This document shows positions 10,920 to 23,300 of a stretch of DNA of 64,000 nucleotides, piece after piece (positions within the stretch are counted from its first letter, which is position 1; each line of letters starts with the position of its first letter). The stretch is from Oryza sativa Japonica Group. Taxonomy: Eukaryota; Streptophyta; Magnoliopsida; Poales; Poaceae. Location of the stretch: the NCBI RefSeq assembly GCF_034140825.1, contig NC_089040.1, positions 3,294,501-3,358,500 on the forward strand. The letters are read 5' to 3'. Made by a program: the position numbers and the translations under genes. Below the pieces are notes generated by a model, which searched no databases, was not told the DNA's origin, and saw only the letters and a list, made by a program, of their open reading frames with translations.

Positions 10920-11228
10920 TAATTTCATTTAGTGCTGACTTTGTTGCAACTTTGAACTTTCATCATGTAGAATTTTCCTGAATCCTGATGTCTACTCACA
11001 AATTATCTTACGAGCCAGTCTTTGAAATTCATTTGGATTTGAATTTTACGCAATTTTATACTGAATCACTTCCTACTTTCATTTAGTGCTGACTTGTTGC
11101 AACTTTGAACTACTTTCATCGTATAGCATTTTCCTGATGTCTACTCACAAATTATCTTATTACCGTATTACGAGTCAGTCTTTGAAATTCATCTGGATTT
11201 GAATTTTACGCAATTTTATACTGAACCA
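10920..11228 (+). repeat. Direct duplication of about 150 bp downstream of tRNA-Pro
   Basis: Two copies lie at about 10923-11068 and 11076-11228. Both contain CATTTAGTGCTGACTTTGTTGC or its close variant, GATGTCTACTCACAAATTAT, and GAATTTTACGCAATTTTATA. The second copy has small insertions, such as TTACCGTA. No coding signal is seen. It separates the tRNA gene from the dioxygenase gene. Confidence 0.8.
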
Positions 11229-11343
11229 CGGAATCAGTTCATCTTTTTTTAGCATTGAAAAAGTTCAGGCCTCTCAAGCTTGGACTGCCACTTGCTCCAC
11301 CCAACGCGCGAGTCTGTGTGCCGCCGCCGCCGCCGCCGCTCCG

Positions 11344-13263
11344 ATGGAAACCGCCGCGGCGGCGCCGCCGCGCGTGCAGGCCCTAGCCGACGCCGGCGTC
11401 TCCTTCCTCCCGGCGCAGTACGTCCAGCCGCCGGAACTCCGCCCGGACCCCACCACCACCACCCACCGCCGCGCCCCGACCGCCGCCTCCCTCTCCGTCC
11501 CCGTCGTCGACCTCTCATCGCCCGGTGCGGGCGACGCCGTCCGCCGCGCGTGCGCCGAGTGGGGCGCCTTCCACGTGGTCGGCCACGGCGTCCGGCCGGG
11601 GCTGCTCGACGCGATGCGTGGGGCGGGGCTCGCCTTCTTCCGCTCCCCCATGGAGGAGAAGCTCCGGTTCGCCTGCGACCAGGCCAGGGGCGCCGCCGCC
11701 GAGGGGTACGGCAGCCGGATGCTCGCCAACGACGACTCCGTGCTTGACTGGCGCGACTACTTCGACCACCACACCCTCCCGGATTCCCGCCGCGATCCCA
11801 CCCGGTGGCCCGATTTCGTCCCCGGCTACAGGTGATTGCTTGATCAGTTCATGCCTTGAATAATTGCAACTGGTACAGATTTTTGCATGCTTGAAATCAT
11901 TGAGAAAAATGAGAGTCAATGTTCAGATATGATAACAAATAGAAAGTGGGCAAGGAAAATTTGGTATCCTACATTTTGGGTTGCCTACTTGCCTCTGTTG
12001 TTGATTCGGGGTTCATGTTCACCGTGGAGGAATATTATGTCATGCAGATGATATGATTATGAGACTTAATTTTGTACTTTCATTTGAAGCCTGATAGTTC
12101 TGCGCGTGTTTGAAGGATTTTTCGGAATGCTGTTTGCTGTTGCATTGGCATCATTGCATCATTTCTGTGTGTAGTCATTGCATTGAGAAAAGAATGACTC
12201 AAAAACATCTAGTGTCATTGACTCATTGTACAGTGGACATATCCATGGACCATCACATATTCGCATGAGCTGCGGCTTTAACAGATAAGCTAATAACTTA
12301 ATGTTCGCAGGGACACTGTTGTGAAATACAGCGACAGCATGAAAGATCTCGCTCAAAAATTGCTGCGCATTGTCTCTGAAAGTCTGAACTTGCCACCTTC
12401 GTATATAGAAGAAGCAGTGGGGGAAGTTTATCAGAATATTACTGTTAGCTACTATTCTCCTTGCCCACAACCTGATCTTGCTCTTGGATTGCAATCTCAT
12501 TCTGATATGGGTGCAATAACACTTCTAATACAAGATGATGTGGGTGGGCTTGAAGTACTGAAGGACGGGCTGTGGATACCTGTTCCTTCTTTGCCTGATG
12601 GAATCCTTGTAATTTTGGCTGACCAGACAGAGGTAATATTCCTTCACATGCTTTAATATATGCTATACCTTCTAATGCTATCTAATGTGTAATCAATATG
12701 CTCCAAACTACCAAAATACATTTTGCTACTCCAGATGATTTTATTCAAGTATTATTTTTATGGTACAAATTATCTGTTAGGTAATTTTTGACTCTTTAAG
12801 TAGTATTAATCTGGCATTTGCAATTCATTTTAGTTTCATTGCGAACTTAAGATAAGAATATGGTCCTGTGATACTTGTTCTTGCTACTCATCCTGCTTGT
12901 ATTGTTTCGAATAGCTTGTTTACTGTTGTATTCCGAGTAGCTGCTACCAATGCGTTCTTTCCATATAATTTGGCTCCTGCAATCCAAATGCTACTAATGT
13001 TTGCCTTTCTCTAGATCATAACCAATGGAAGATACAAGAGTGCTGTGCATCGAGCTATTGTCAATGCTGATCGTGCCCGCTTGTCAGTAGCAACATTCTA
13101 CGATCCATCCAAATCTCGAAAAATTTGTACTGCTCCACAGCTCGTTTGCAAGGAGCATCCACAGAAGTACCGGGATGTGATATATGGTGACTATGTCTCA
13201 TCTTGGTATAGCAAAGGCCCAGAGGGCAAGCGCAACATTGATGCCCTCCTGATCGAGCAATAG
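11344..13263 (+). CDS. 2-oxoglutarate/Fe(II)-dependent dioxygenase (DOXC class)
   Basis: Exons 11344-11831, 12311-12632 and 13015-13263 splice in frame (phases 2 and 0) to 352 residues, normal for plant soluble 2OG oxygenases. The N-terminal DIOX_N part includes VPVVDLSS and WGAFHVVGHGV. The C-terminal jelly roll has the Fe ligands in SHSDMG (His226, Asp228) and in SAVHRAIVN (His282), and the 2-oxoglutarate-binding R-x-S as RLS (292-294). The ending KGPEGKRNIDALLI resembles DOXC members near the flavanone-3-hydroxylase-like and SRG1-like groups. The substrate cannot be told from sequence. All catalytic residues are present, so it should be active. Exon 1 is very GC-rich, as usual for grass genes. 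Confidence 0.9.
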
Positions 13264-13824
13264 AACCAGAGGCAGCATTATATAGACAGAATAGAGACAT
13301 TCATGCGTGTTGTGATGCTGTCCAAGATTGCCGATCTTGATTAATAAAGAGAATAACATTGTACCATATGAATGGTTCCTGGTTTTTGAAGTTTCTATGA
13401 TTCTTATCAATACTTCCCTTGAAGCAAAGCTCACAATTGTGATTTCTGACCAACTGACCATCATATTACAACATGACATGAACATAGGAAAGAGGAAAAG
13501 ATACTGATTCTTAACATCTATTTCTTGCTAATATGATCATGCTGTGGAGTAATTCCCAGCTTCCTGGAGCCTCACCTCCAGTAGCTAAGTTTGTGGTAGT
13601 GGGAGTATTGCACTGGTAGCTGGTCAGCTGGCGGTAGTATGTTTCTTCTTGGGATCAGTGCCATTATGCTGCAGCCTCTCAGGACTCTGGAATCACCAGT
13701 CACCAACAGCATCAAGCTCCTAAGTTCATCGCTGAGGTAGTACTGCACTCATGCTTATTTCTAATAATGTAAATACTTCTTACACTTCATTGATGTGTTG
13801 TTATAAGTTCTATAGCATATACGA
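13264..13824. other. Convergent intergenic region (dioxygenase / ZAS2)
   Basis: These 561 bp between the 3' ends of the dioxygenase (+) and the carotenoid dioxygenase (-) should hold both 3' UTRs. AATAAAG near 13345 could be a poly(A) signal for the plus-strand gene. No other feature is seen. Confidence 0.5.
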
Positions 13825-16800
13825 TCACTTGTAGAAAAAATTTCCATGAAACCCATATGGAACTCTTTGAGGTAAAGTGATTTTCAATACCGGTTCTTCT
13901 GCAAATCTCTTTGCATCAATAATGTAAACCTACAAAAATGATGTTCAATAATTAAGGATATGCATGGAAAACAGGGTGAAGTCATGTCATGTGCTTCCTT
14001 TACCAGTAAATCATCTAATGAGGTTTAAATACCTGAGACACATTAGTTAATTCATCATGGACATATGTTATTATCCATCCATCATCTTCATCTATTCCAT
14101 TTTCCTTTGCAACAAACTGAACTCCAGAGCAGAAGGTTTTCTCTTTTAAAACGTGGTACTCCACTGATTTCAGTTGTTTGTTTTCCTGCGGTTGTTCTGA
14201 AACTTCAGTCCAAGTAAAGTCATAGACAAAAAACAGTTGATACTTGTGCAGTATTTTCTGACCTTATCTTGCCTGTCGAAGTGTACCTTTGCTATCCTAT
14301 TATACTTGAATAAACCTGCAGCATTACACACAATCGTACATATTCAGTATATGAAGATTGCATGAGTAACTTAAAATGAACAAGCACATACTGTAACAAG
14401 ACATGACATAAGCAATTAAACTGTCGAGAACAATTATATATATAAGTCTCTTTTAGTCTTTCTGCAACTTCACTGGTAGGCAATTACCTATTTCACTGGT
14501 TGCTACTGAGTCAACAACCTGTGCATATCCGTAGTTGTTTTTGACCCCAACAAAGTCTTCATTGATAACAGGAAAATCCATTGCAACTTTCTCATCTGTA
14601 AGATAACCTTCTTTTGTAGTTCCGCTTTTCAAGTTTAGCCTCCATTCATATGGACGAGAAAAGAGAGTGCCATCTACTGATGGATCAAAACCTTCTGAAT
14701 TCTTATCTGGCTGGAGAAATGCTCTTCCAGAACATTTTGACTTGTCGTCATCATGACTTGCACTAGAGAGTACCGAATCAAGTGTTCGACAACCTCTGAT
14801 AACAACCTGTTTACAGGCTTTTGCCAATGAGTATAAATAGACGGAAAAAAGCATCGCTAATCTATATTTTCTATGAGATTATCCTCATGTATGTGACATA
14901 AACCCTTTTATGTTGGGAAAATTAGAATGTTTGAACCACAAGAATTACACGGAAAAATTGTTCTATTAGATTGATTTTCTGATTTTGTTTCTGTACTCTA
15001 AATGCATCTATGGTAAATTAATGATTACATAACTAGGTCCATCTGAAGTTTCTATAAGCGTAATATCGATAGGATTTTTGGATCTCGTGTGATAATTTAA
15101 TACATGAATACTGATTTTGTAAAGGTTCTAGCGAAAATACTGGAAAAATAGCCAAATAGGCAGTCCATAGCTAAGTAAAGCTAGGTAGTTAGCATGTTGC
15201 ACACTACAATTTTGATTCATAAGGCAAAACTACAGCAGAATATAAAGCTTTTTCTGGATAACAGCTAATCATATCTATATATTTCTCTGGACAAAAATAA
15301 TAAGACCATCAATTGAAATAGCAGAAAGATTAATCCAGAATGTGTATTATAGTTGCCTACAGATTTTTTTAAAAAACGATTTCAGTATGGTGAACATATA
15401 TACAAGTGCAGCTACATGCCTCATGCACCAGATCCACTCATCCCACCTCTAGTATGAAATTATCAGTAGTGTTATAAAAAAAAAGAAGCAATGTCTGTTC
15501 TGAACCTCCAATGACCATTAAAGCTGTTTCATGATCCTTAATTTTATCTTTTGTTAAAATTGAACAATCACCTCATTTCCATCCTCAAAGCAATTAAATA
15601 AATGGTAACTGCAATGATTCTCCACATCAAACCAGATGATGGAATCAGCATCACCAAACCTAGGCATCACTCCAATGCGTGATATCCCGCCCATATCATT
15701 TTGGATGAATCTGAAGAGAAACATAACCACATTATTATGGATTATTAAGTCAGTATGCATATTTCCCACAGAAGTGGTTGTCATAGTAAAGATGGTGTAT
15801 ATGTATGGGACCCACGGTTTGCGTAAAATTGTCCTTATTAAGCCGAAGTGGAGAGGATAGTCCATTATAATATTGTACCTACAATATAATAATTAGTAGT
15901 TACAAGAAAACGTATTGTTGACAGCAATATAAGATCTCATAAATAAAAGCTAGCATACTGTGCAGTTACTCCGATGTCATGAATGAGTTTTCCTTCCTCG
16001 AATTTGAGATCGACCTTGTGAAGAAGCCTCTCACCATCAGCTAGTTCATGTGAAAGAACATCACTTAATAATATTGTAATAAAATCTAAAAGATCATTTT
16101 TGCCCACAATAATAGCAAGCAAGACACGTGTGTGGTTGAGAAATTTATATTGGTTCTTTTGATACAATGTTTGTTGATATTTCTAATCTTATCTAGCTGT
16201 CTTTTTTTTTCATGTAACTATTGCCAGTTACTATAGTAATATTGTGTTCCGTTTACACTTTATTTTTATTACTTATATGCCACTCGATAATTTGCAAAAC
16301 CCCAGCCTGGACAGGCGCTATCAAACAAGGTTCAACATGGTGGATCTGAGTGCATGTGCTAGTTAAAAATACGAGTTGCATATAACAAATGCTACAAAAG
16401 GTTGGTGTAATATACTCTCCCTGACCCAAAATGTAAGGGATTTTGGGTGGATGTGACATATCCTAGGACTATGAATCTGGATAGGGAGCACGTCCAGATT
16501 CATAGTCCTAGATGTCGCATCCACCCAAAATCCCTTATATTTTGGGATAGAGGGGGTAGCCCATTTTCATGTATTGTTTTACACTTGTCTAGTGATTGCA
16601 TTTATGTTCCACCAAATCACAACTTACAGGAAATTACTCCAAGCACATAGTGGGGTTTTTCAATATTAGTTCCCATCGTCACGAGTTCTCCACTTCCACA
16701 AATCTTCTGTAAATAAAATCATATGCATGTAAGCCCTTGCTATAGATGAATGATGCTGCTCACAACAGAACATTATGAACAATTTGAGTAACTTTAGTTG

Positions 16801-18939
16801 GCATTAAAAATATTCCAAGAACATTATGTGTTTGAACTTTGAGTTGATGATCCATGCTTCAGTAATCATTCACCATGTGAATTTGTGAAGTTAAGAAATG
16901 GTGGCTGATGGATTAATTGATGAAAGATCTCTACTGAAAATTATTGAATAATAATATTAATATATCACTGGCCTTGCCTACTGTTCATACTAAAACATCA
17001 AACACACATTTAAAGAAATAATGAGCAAGCTGTAATTGCATAATAGAATACCTTTGGGTGGCTAGTGAAAGGTTGGTCCCAAGCTCCATTAATGTTGTAA
17101 GGTCCTAGGGTGCGGAGATTATTGATGTCAATTTCGTAAGGTAGATGATTTTCTGTGGCAGCAAAAGCTCGTCCAGCATGCTGAAATATGGAAGTATTTG
17201 CACTGTCCTTCACAGGCTTTCCAAATCTCACCTATAAATATCACCGAAGATGATATGTAGTGTTAACCATCCTCAAGACCAAGTTTAAACAAAAAAATCA
17301 TGTGCATCTGACAATTATATAGCTACTCAAATTCCATGAGAAAATGATTCAACAGCGGCATTCAGCTTTTTCCACTGGAGAAACAACTAATTTGTTGAGT
17401 TTCAGATATTATGTAAATCTATTCCACTGGAGAACAGTGGAATTTTTACATCTTTCTCATGTCGATTCTTCTTGTATTGAAATAAGAATATTTTTTTACT
17501 ATGCAGAAAAAGACTGTTTCTTATTTATTTGGGTATGTATATTGGACTGCCTTTTCTTATGCAATGCTTATGTCACATCCAGTAGTTAATCTGTTCTAGA
17601 TATTGATTTAACCTGCACATCATATTTTCGCCGTGCATCTGCACATCATATTAGAGCTCAATTATCCTATCCACCTAGTGTTTACACTTGATCTAATACT
17701 AAACTATTTAAAATTAGGAAGACTTACGGTATTAAGAAGAAAAGCAACCAGTGTTGCACATGGCTCGCCTTCAGCAGATGGAAGGAAAGCTATTTTGTTC
17801 TTCTTTCTCTCTAATTCAAAAGTGTCTGTGTCCACATATTTGTTCTTGTACGAAATCCTCCATTCTCCTAAATTGCTCTTGCTAAGGTAGATAGCATGCA
17901 ACATTCCATGTCCTTCATAATACATGTATGATGTTGGGCCAAAGATGGACTCTGCAGCTGTCTGTGATGCATTAAGAGGGTTTGGACCTGTTCAAATAGA
18001 TCAATGTTACACGTGCATAGAAGTTTAGCATAAATCTGATTCATTATTAACTTTTTTTGGTTGGAAAGATGTATATAAGCTTGTGAGCCTGGAAGTATCA
18101 GAACTCACCATTTCTTATATAGACACCCTCAGGAAAATCTTTTGGAACCTCTCCATTGAGATCGTCAATGAAAACCTCATCACCAATTTCGTTTACAGGT
18201 CCAAAATTCCCCTGTAGAAGACTCAGATGAAAATTATGCCAAATTGATGAGTCAGATAAATTGGATACTACAAAGGAGATGGAAAAAAAAAGTTGCTCGT
18301 CGACTTCACAAATTTGATGCTGAACAATGTCATGTTTGCAAATTATATAGTAGCACATGCATACATTAACAATCTTTATATTTACCTCATTCAGATAAGG
18401 CTGCTCAGAAAACTTGTACACGGAGTCGATGAATCGGTCCAGCAGATCTGAAGAGACTGATTTCAGAGCTTTTGTCAATTCCTGCATCAGTGGCTGCTTA
18501 TTCCACCCAGTAACTGAAGATTGCACCTGAAGGATGGTACATTTTGAGGTAACCTATCCCTTCTTATATTGCACAAAATATTGACTTAAGAAAAACAAAC
18601 GCAGAGATCTGAAGGTCCTATTGAGGTAGATGTAGCTTTATCTCAACTGAAGAACACAAATTTGTTACAACACATTGAAAAGTTTCTTTGTTTTTTTTCT
18701 TGGGAGAACTTACAACACGTTTCAAAGTTAGTACTTGAACTGCTTGCTGGATACATGTAGGCAGGCATGTTCCATCCATTGGTTTGTCTGGAGACATCAA
18801 GTTAATAAATCATTATTATTTCCAGATTAGTTACCTTGACGGCATTAGGTGGAGACAATGAGGAAGCTTGATCAGCTGGGCTCTTCCCTAGATGAATGCA
18901 TCTAGTGACCTGGGAGCTGCACCCTCCAGCTCTGAACAT
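13825..18939 (-). CDS. ZAS2: Carotenoid cleavage dioxygenase, probably zaxinone synthase 2
   Basis: Fourteen exons, from the 5' end: 18835-18939, 18714-18746, 18386-18526, 18109-18211, 17728-17987, 17052-17231, 16628-16706, 15959-16040, 15816-15878, 15572-15710, 14488-14806, 14263-14315, 14033-14185, 13825-13929. All join in frame to 604 residues. The family is RPE65/CCD, non-heme iron enzymes that cleave carotenoids or apocarotenoids. The four iron-binding histidines are seen at 272 (TSHPK), 321 (KLIHDIG), 385 (CSYHLFNC) and 598 (YGFHGNFF). Family blocks include [25 protein letters not shown] and [13 protein letters not shown]. The N-terminus is Ser-rich with basic residues, possibly a plastid transit peptide. 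The block usually read FDGDGM is YEGHGM here. Assignment to the ZAS subfamily, and to ZAS2 rather than CCD1, rests on remembered location beside OsMADS5 and overall look. Family: 0.97; symbol: about 0.7. Confidence 0.9.
16415..16556. mobile_element. Stowaway MITE, long hairpin, in ZAS2 intron 7
   Basis: The element of about 142 bp starts CTCTCCCTGACCCAAAATGT and ends with the complementary ATTTTGGGATAGAGGGGG, with TA on both sides. The two arms pair along nearly their whole length, for example TGAATCTGGATAGGG against GTCCAGATTCATAG, with a loop near 16483-16492. Stowaway elements are Tc1/mariner-derived MITEs. Confidence 0.85.
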
Positions 18940-19422
18940 GGCTTGCTCAGGTTATTCGATCCTCTCTTGTCAGTTGTAAACTGTTACTGGATGTTATGCC
19001 TGCTAGTTCGAGCTTGTTGCATTATAAAGTGGAGGAGCAGTAAGCCAGTAAGGCATGCAAGAACACAGACAAATATGGTTTATCCCTTGCTATGCATCGG
19101 CCATGGGGAGGAATAAAATGGTCTGATTGGTTCAGACTAGCTTAAGAGCAAACACTACAGTAGATAAGGAGCATATTCTTGATGGTCTGTGGGTGCAATA
19201 AGACAGGGTTAATTAATCAAGAACAAGTTGATTAATATATGGTCGCAGAAATCAGTCTGGAATCAGCTCAACAAGGGATGCAAGTGCAACTAGGACTGAT
19301 TTAGTCATGTAGTGATGTAGATCGTGATTTGTGACCTGCGACCTTTGTGATTGATTTGCTGCTGGGTTGGCAGCTCTGTCCGTGCTATGAGCTCGTGAAT
19401 GGAAGGAACACCAGTGGCGAAT

Positions 19423-19597
19423 CACAATGACGCTCATCAGGTCAATGTCTTTTTTTGATGTAAAATCAGGACATGTTAATCACGATGATGCTCATCAGGT
19501 CCATTTCTTTTTTAAAAAGTAAAATCTGGACAAGTTAATCACCACACCGCTCATTAGGTCAATTTCTTTTTTTAAAGTAAAATCAGGACAAGTTGTA
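19423..19597. repeat. Minisatellite, three units of about 59 bp
   Basis: Units begin near 19423, 19481 and 19540. Each reads roughly CAC, then GCTCATCAGGTC, a T-rich run, then AAAATCAGGACAAGTTAAT, with point differences and small indels in the T run. It lies about 0.5 kb upstream of the ZAS2 start codon. Confidence 0.8.
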
Positions 19598-19674
19598 CCA
19601 CATGGAATTTCATTACGGAAGTAGTTCAAATTAGGCTGGCTTTTTTGTTGTCTAATCACTCTTGTTGATATGTA

Positions 19675-19795
19675 CTCCTTCCGTATTTAAACATGTCATT
19701 GTTGATTTTATTAGTTTGTGGAAATATAAAAATCGTATGGGTCCATTTTTCCTTATAATTTTGTTAGATACTATCGTTATATTTAAATACGAAGG
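19675..19795. mobile_element. Stowaway-type MITE
   Basis: The ends are CTCCTTCCGTATTTAAA and TTTAAATACGAAGG, flanked by TA on both sides, about 121 bp. It lies about 0.74 kb upstream of the ZAS2 ATG. Confidence 0.75.
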
Positions 19796-20007
19796 TAGTG
19801 GCATAATTGCAGTGTAAACCCCCCAAAAAACTGAAGAGATGCAGGTTTTTTGTACTTAGCATTCGCAAATACAGTAAGAGTTTGGTTTTGTTCGTACATA
19901 CATGCACGTATATACAAGTTCACAAGAACAGCAGTCAAATGTGGACCATGCGCAATGGACGATGGGTTCCAACTTCCAAATCTTAGTCGGGCCGTTGCTT
20001 CACCATG

Positions 20008-20151
20008 TGGGCTAAAGATGCCACGCGACCAAAGCCCACCACCACAAGTGGACCAAAAGCCCACATAAACCGAGGGTAATTGGACCGACCCAACCTGGGC
20101 TTCCCACATGGGCTTAAACTTATTCGCGCCTTCTCCTTACCAGGCAGCCCA
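20008..20151. promoter_or_regulatory. Cluster of six TGGGCT/AGCCCA (site II-like) motifs
   Basis: TGGGCT occurs at 20008-20013, 20096-20101 and 20109-20114. Its complement AGCCCA occurs at 20033-20038, 20058-20063 and 20146-20151. Such clusters are typical of plant core promoters bound by TCP-type factors. They lie 1.1-1.2 kb from the ZAS2 ATG and just beyond the 3' end of the METTL5-like gene. Which transcript they serve is not clear. Confidence 0.4.
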
Positions 20152-20399
20152 TCAGAATAGGCCAGCCGCGTACATTCCCAATGCTCAGAGAGATGGACTA
20201 TTATTACGCATCATCAAAATGTTAAACGACCACTTTCAAAAGAAAAAAAAAAGAGCATTGTACTTGTACGAACACATATACCTTCGTTGCAATCACAAAT
20301 TCGCAATCAAAAGATCCAAGTTCATCACATGGCCAACTGCGCGAGAGATGACACAACACGGCTGAACCGCTAAAAAACCGCTACGAAAATGTTTTAGGA

Positions 20400-23300
20400 T
20401 CATCTGTGCATTCTTCTCTGTTTAAGGTTGGTAACAGAGCATGCAGTGCTACCTTCGTCTCGGGCTCGTGGCACGAACCGCCAAAAATCGACGGCGATAT
20501 CAACCTCGTTTTGTTTGTGAAACTTGTATGTCCGTGGTAGGTTGTAGCGGAGCTGGAACAGAGGGAAATACAGATTATCATAGCAGGAACAAAACTGGAA
20601 ACAGAAAACATATGTTTTGACCCGTAAAGCCTTAAATGTAGAATAAACTCATCTAGAAACCAATCAACTTTTTGCCGGATTTCAAGCAAAACTAGAATTG
20701 CTAGTCAAGTGTTATATCCCGGTATTTCAAATAATATAAAGAAAACAGGTGCAAAAATGGTTTAAAAAATCATAGGTAGCTCAATATCGCATTTCACCAT
20801 TCTATTTGCCCAGATTTCCTACAGCTAGCAGGCACTGAATACATTTGGTCCTCCAAACTTTACTCATACCCAAATGTCTGATTCAGTCTAAATGGAAGCA
20901 AGAAAACAAAAAAAAAATTAACAGGATAATTTATTTACTACTTCCCCATTGAAATACTGAACAACATTTTTAGGGGGTAGATGCACAATACAAAATGATA
21001 AGCGCCTAGCATCTATTTAGTTACCTCACATAGAACCTCGGCACTTATGGCATTGCAGTTGCGCAAGGCTACCTTCTTGATGTGCTAAAGATCAGACACA
21101 AAAAAGGTGGACAAAAAATCAATTAATAAAACTTCCATGCTAACTACAAGATGGAACATTGATAAATATGGTTACTTCTTGTTGGAAATACACTGTTGCA
21201 AATAGAGAAGGGAATAATCAAACATTTATCATCAGAATCTAATAAAATAAAAGAGAGATTGTTTCTGACATTTGTAATCCCCTTGAGGAACACTTACTTC
21301 TCTGGTAGAAGTCTTGTGTAGCGAATAGACAGCTCGAGTGGCAACCTGCAAATAGCAATAGATATTAAAAATTTTAAACATCATGCAATAATCTCAGTCA
21401 TGTGTATGATGGCAACTGCTGCCCAGTGCCCTCACCTTCATGCCCATAGAAATGAATTCCATGTCAGCTCCTTTTCTGCTTGTCCCAAAGGGAGGATTCA
21501 TGACAACAGTGTCAACAAGAAGGCCTACTTCAACAGGTAGCTAAAAGATCAGGGAAGCTTTTCAATGTTGAAAGCATCTACGCTTATGTGTATAAATATA
21601 TGATTTTGTTTCAATAACCATTCACATTTTTTTTGTGACACTATATTATCTTTCTTGACCTGAACAATGGTGCACAGGCTATTGAAGTACTGGAGAGAAA
21701 GTAAATAGCTGACTCGTATAGTAGCATCAGCTAGGATACTACTCTGGATATCTTCTCTAGGTGCTATCTACTTATGTATGAAATAACAAATAAATAACAT
21801 GCAACAGAAAAAAACAGTGTGAAAAAAAAACTATGAGAAGATCAGAAGCAATAGGTTATATAGAAAAATAATTAAAAAAAAAACTGAACTAAAGGTGCAC
21901 TTAAACTAGGTAGAGTATGTCATCATTTAAGGACAATACCTCTCAAATTTAAATTCTTTATATCACACTGAATTAAGTCGATATCCAGCTGCACATCAAA
22001 CATTTAACAAAAGAAACATGTCATTCACATAGTCAAGTATTGTTACTGATCCTAGAAATAACTATCCCTGTGTCCAAAAATATAGCTGTTTATGGCTACT
22101 ATATTTTGGGACAGAGGGAGTGATACATTAAATCTGAGTCTCTGCTTTCAGCCCTACTTTGCCAACATTTGCTTAGCCATGCAAATTTGACCACTAATAC
22201 TAAAGAACATGAATAGAGACAGAGACAGTAAAACCTATATTTAAAAGGATAATCTAGACAGATTAGTAGATCAATTGAACAGAACAAAATTATTGCATCT
22301 TTACAAAAGAAGGGAAGCATACTAAGCCATTTATGAAATTTCTATGATGCATTGATAAAAATAATCCATGGCAGTAGTACATATAAAGAAATGCAAACTG
22401 CAATATTTGAATATAAAAAACATCTCAGATGTGGAGAACTGAAAACAAAAATCAACACCTGTAGTGCATTTCAGTAGTTGCAGAAAGCTGATTTAAGCAT
22501 ACAACTTTCCACAATGCTATTTGGCAGGAAGACGCCATTAACAATTTGCACTACATACAGATGAGAACTATCAGAAAATTATGACTACAATAACATGCAT
22601 AGTTTGGTGGTGATGCAAGGAGGATGCTGGAAAAAGGTGAAAACGAGAGGGTACATAGACAATGTGAAGATTTTTCAACTTCAGGCTAAACCAATGGTTA
22701 TATTCGGAACCAAAAAAATGCTATACCTCTAGATCTGCAGCATTTTCTTGAGCAAGTTCAAGGGATTGCGGGTCAATATCAATTCCAACAACATGCCTGT
22801 GATTTCACAACCAAAGGGACATAAGATTAGAAATTGTAACTGAACAAATAACAACAAAAGGCATAAAGATACTGAGTGATGAACCTCATTTTCTTGTTTC
22901 TAATACTAATCGACGAGCACTTAAGTTCTGTAACTAATGTGGTGAGCAAGTGGCTAGGTGAACTAATGTGGTGATTTACTGTCCACTAAGTTCTGTAACT
23001 GATGGTATATCAACACACAAGCATCATGGACAGATATACTTATTAGGTAAAGCTTAAACAAGGGTAAAACATATCCAGACAGCACAATCAGTCACCATAC
23101 AGTTCTCCATTTTAGATACAACCATTCTCCATTTTAGGTCAGTGAGTGTTAATATGCGACAATGTCACATGATGTTCAGTCGAATTGAATATAAAAGGGC
23201 AACACCTTTGCACAGTTAACAAATGATATCTTTACAAATATCAACACAGAAGAAACCAGTTGGTCAAAAGAAAGAAAACCCAAGGATGTGGGTGTCCAAA

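Larger units (their letters stand above)
18940..20399. other. Intergenic region upstream of ZAS2
   Basis: This lies between the ZAS2 start (-) and the METTL5-like 3' end (-), so it holds the ZAS2 promoter. It contains a three-unit minisatellite (19423-19597), a Stowaway MITE (19675-19795) and a cluster of TGGGCT motifs (20008-20151). Short open frames here (for example 18892-19116 +) have no supporting features. Confidence 0.5.
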
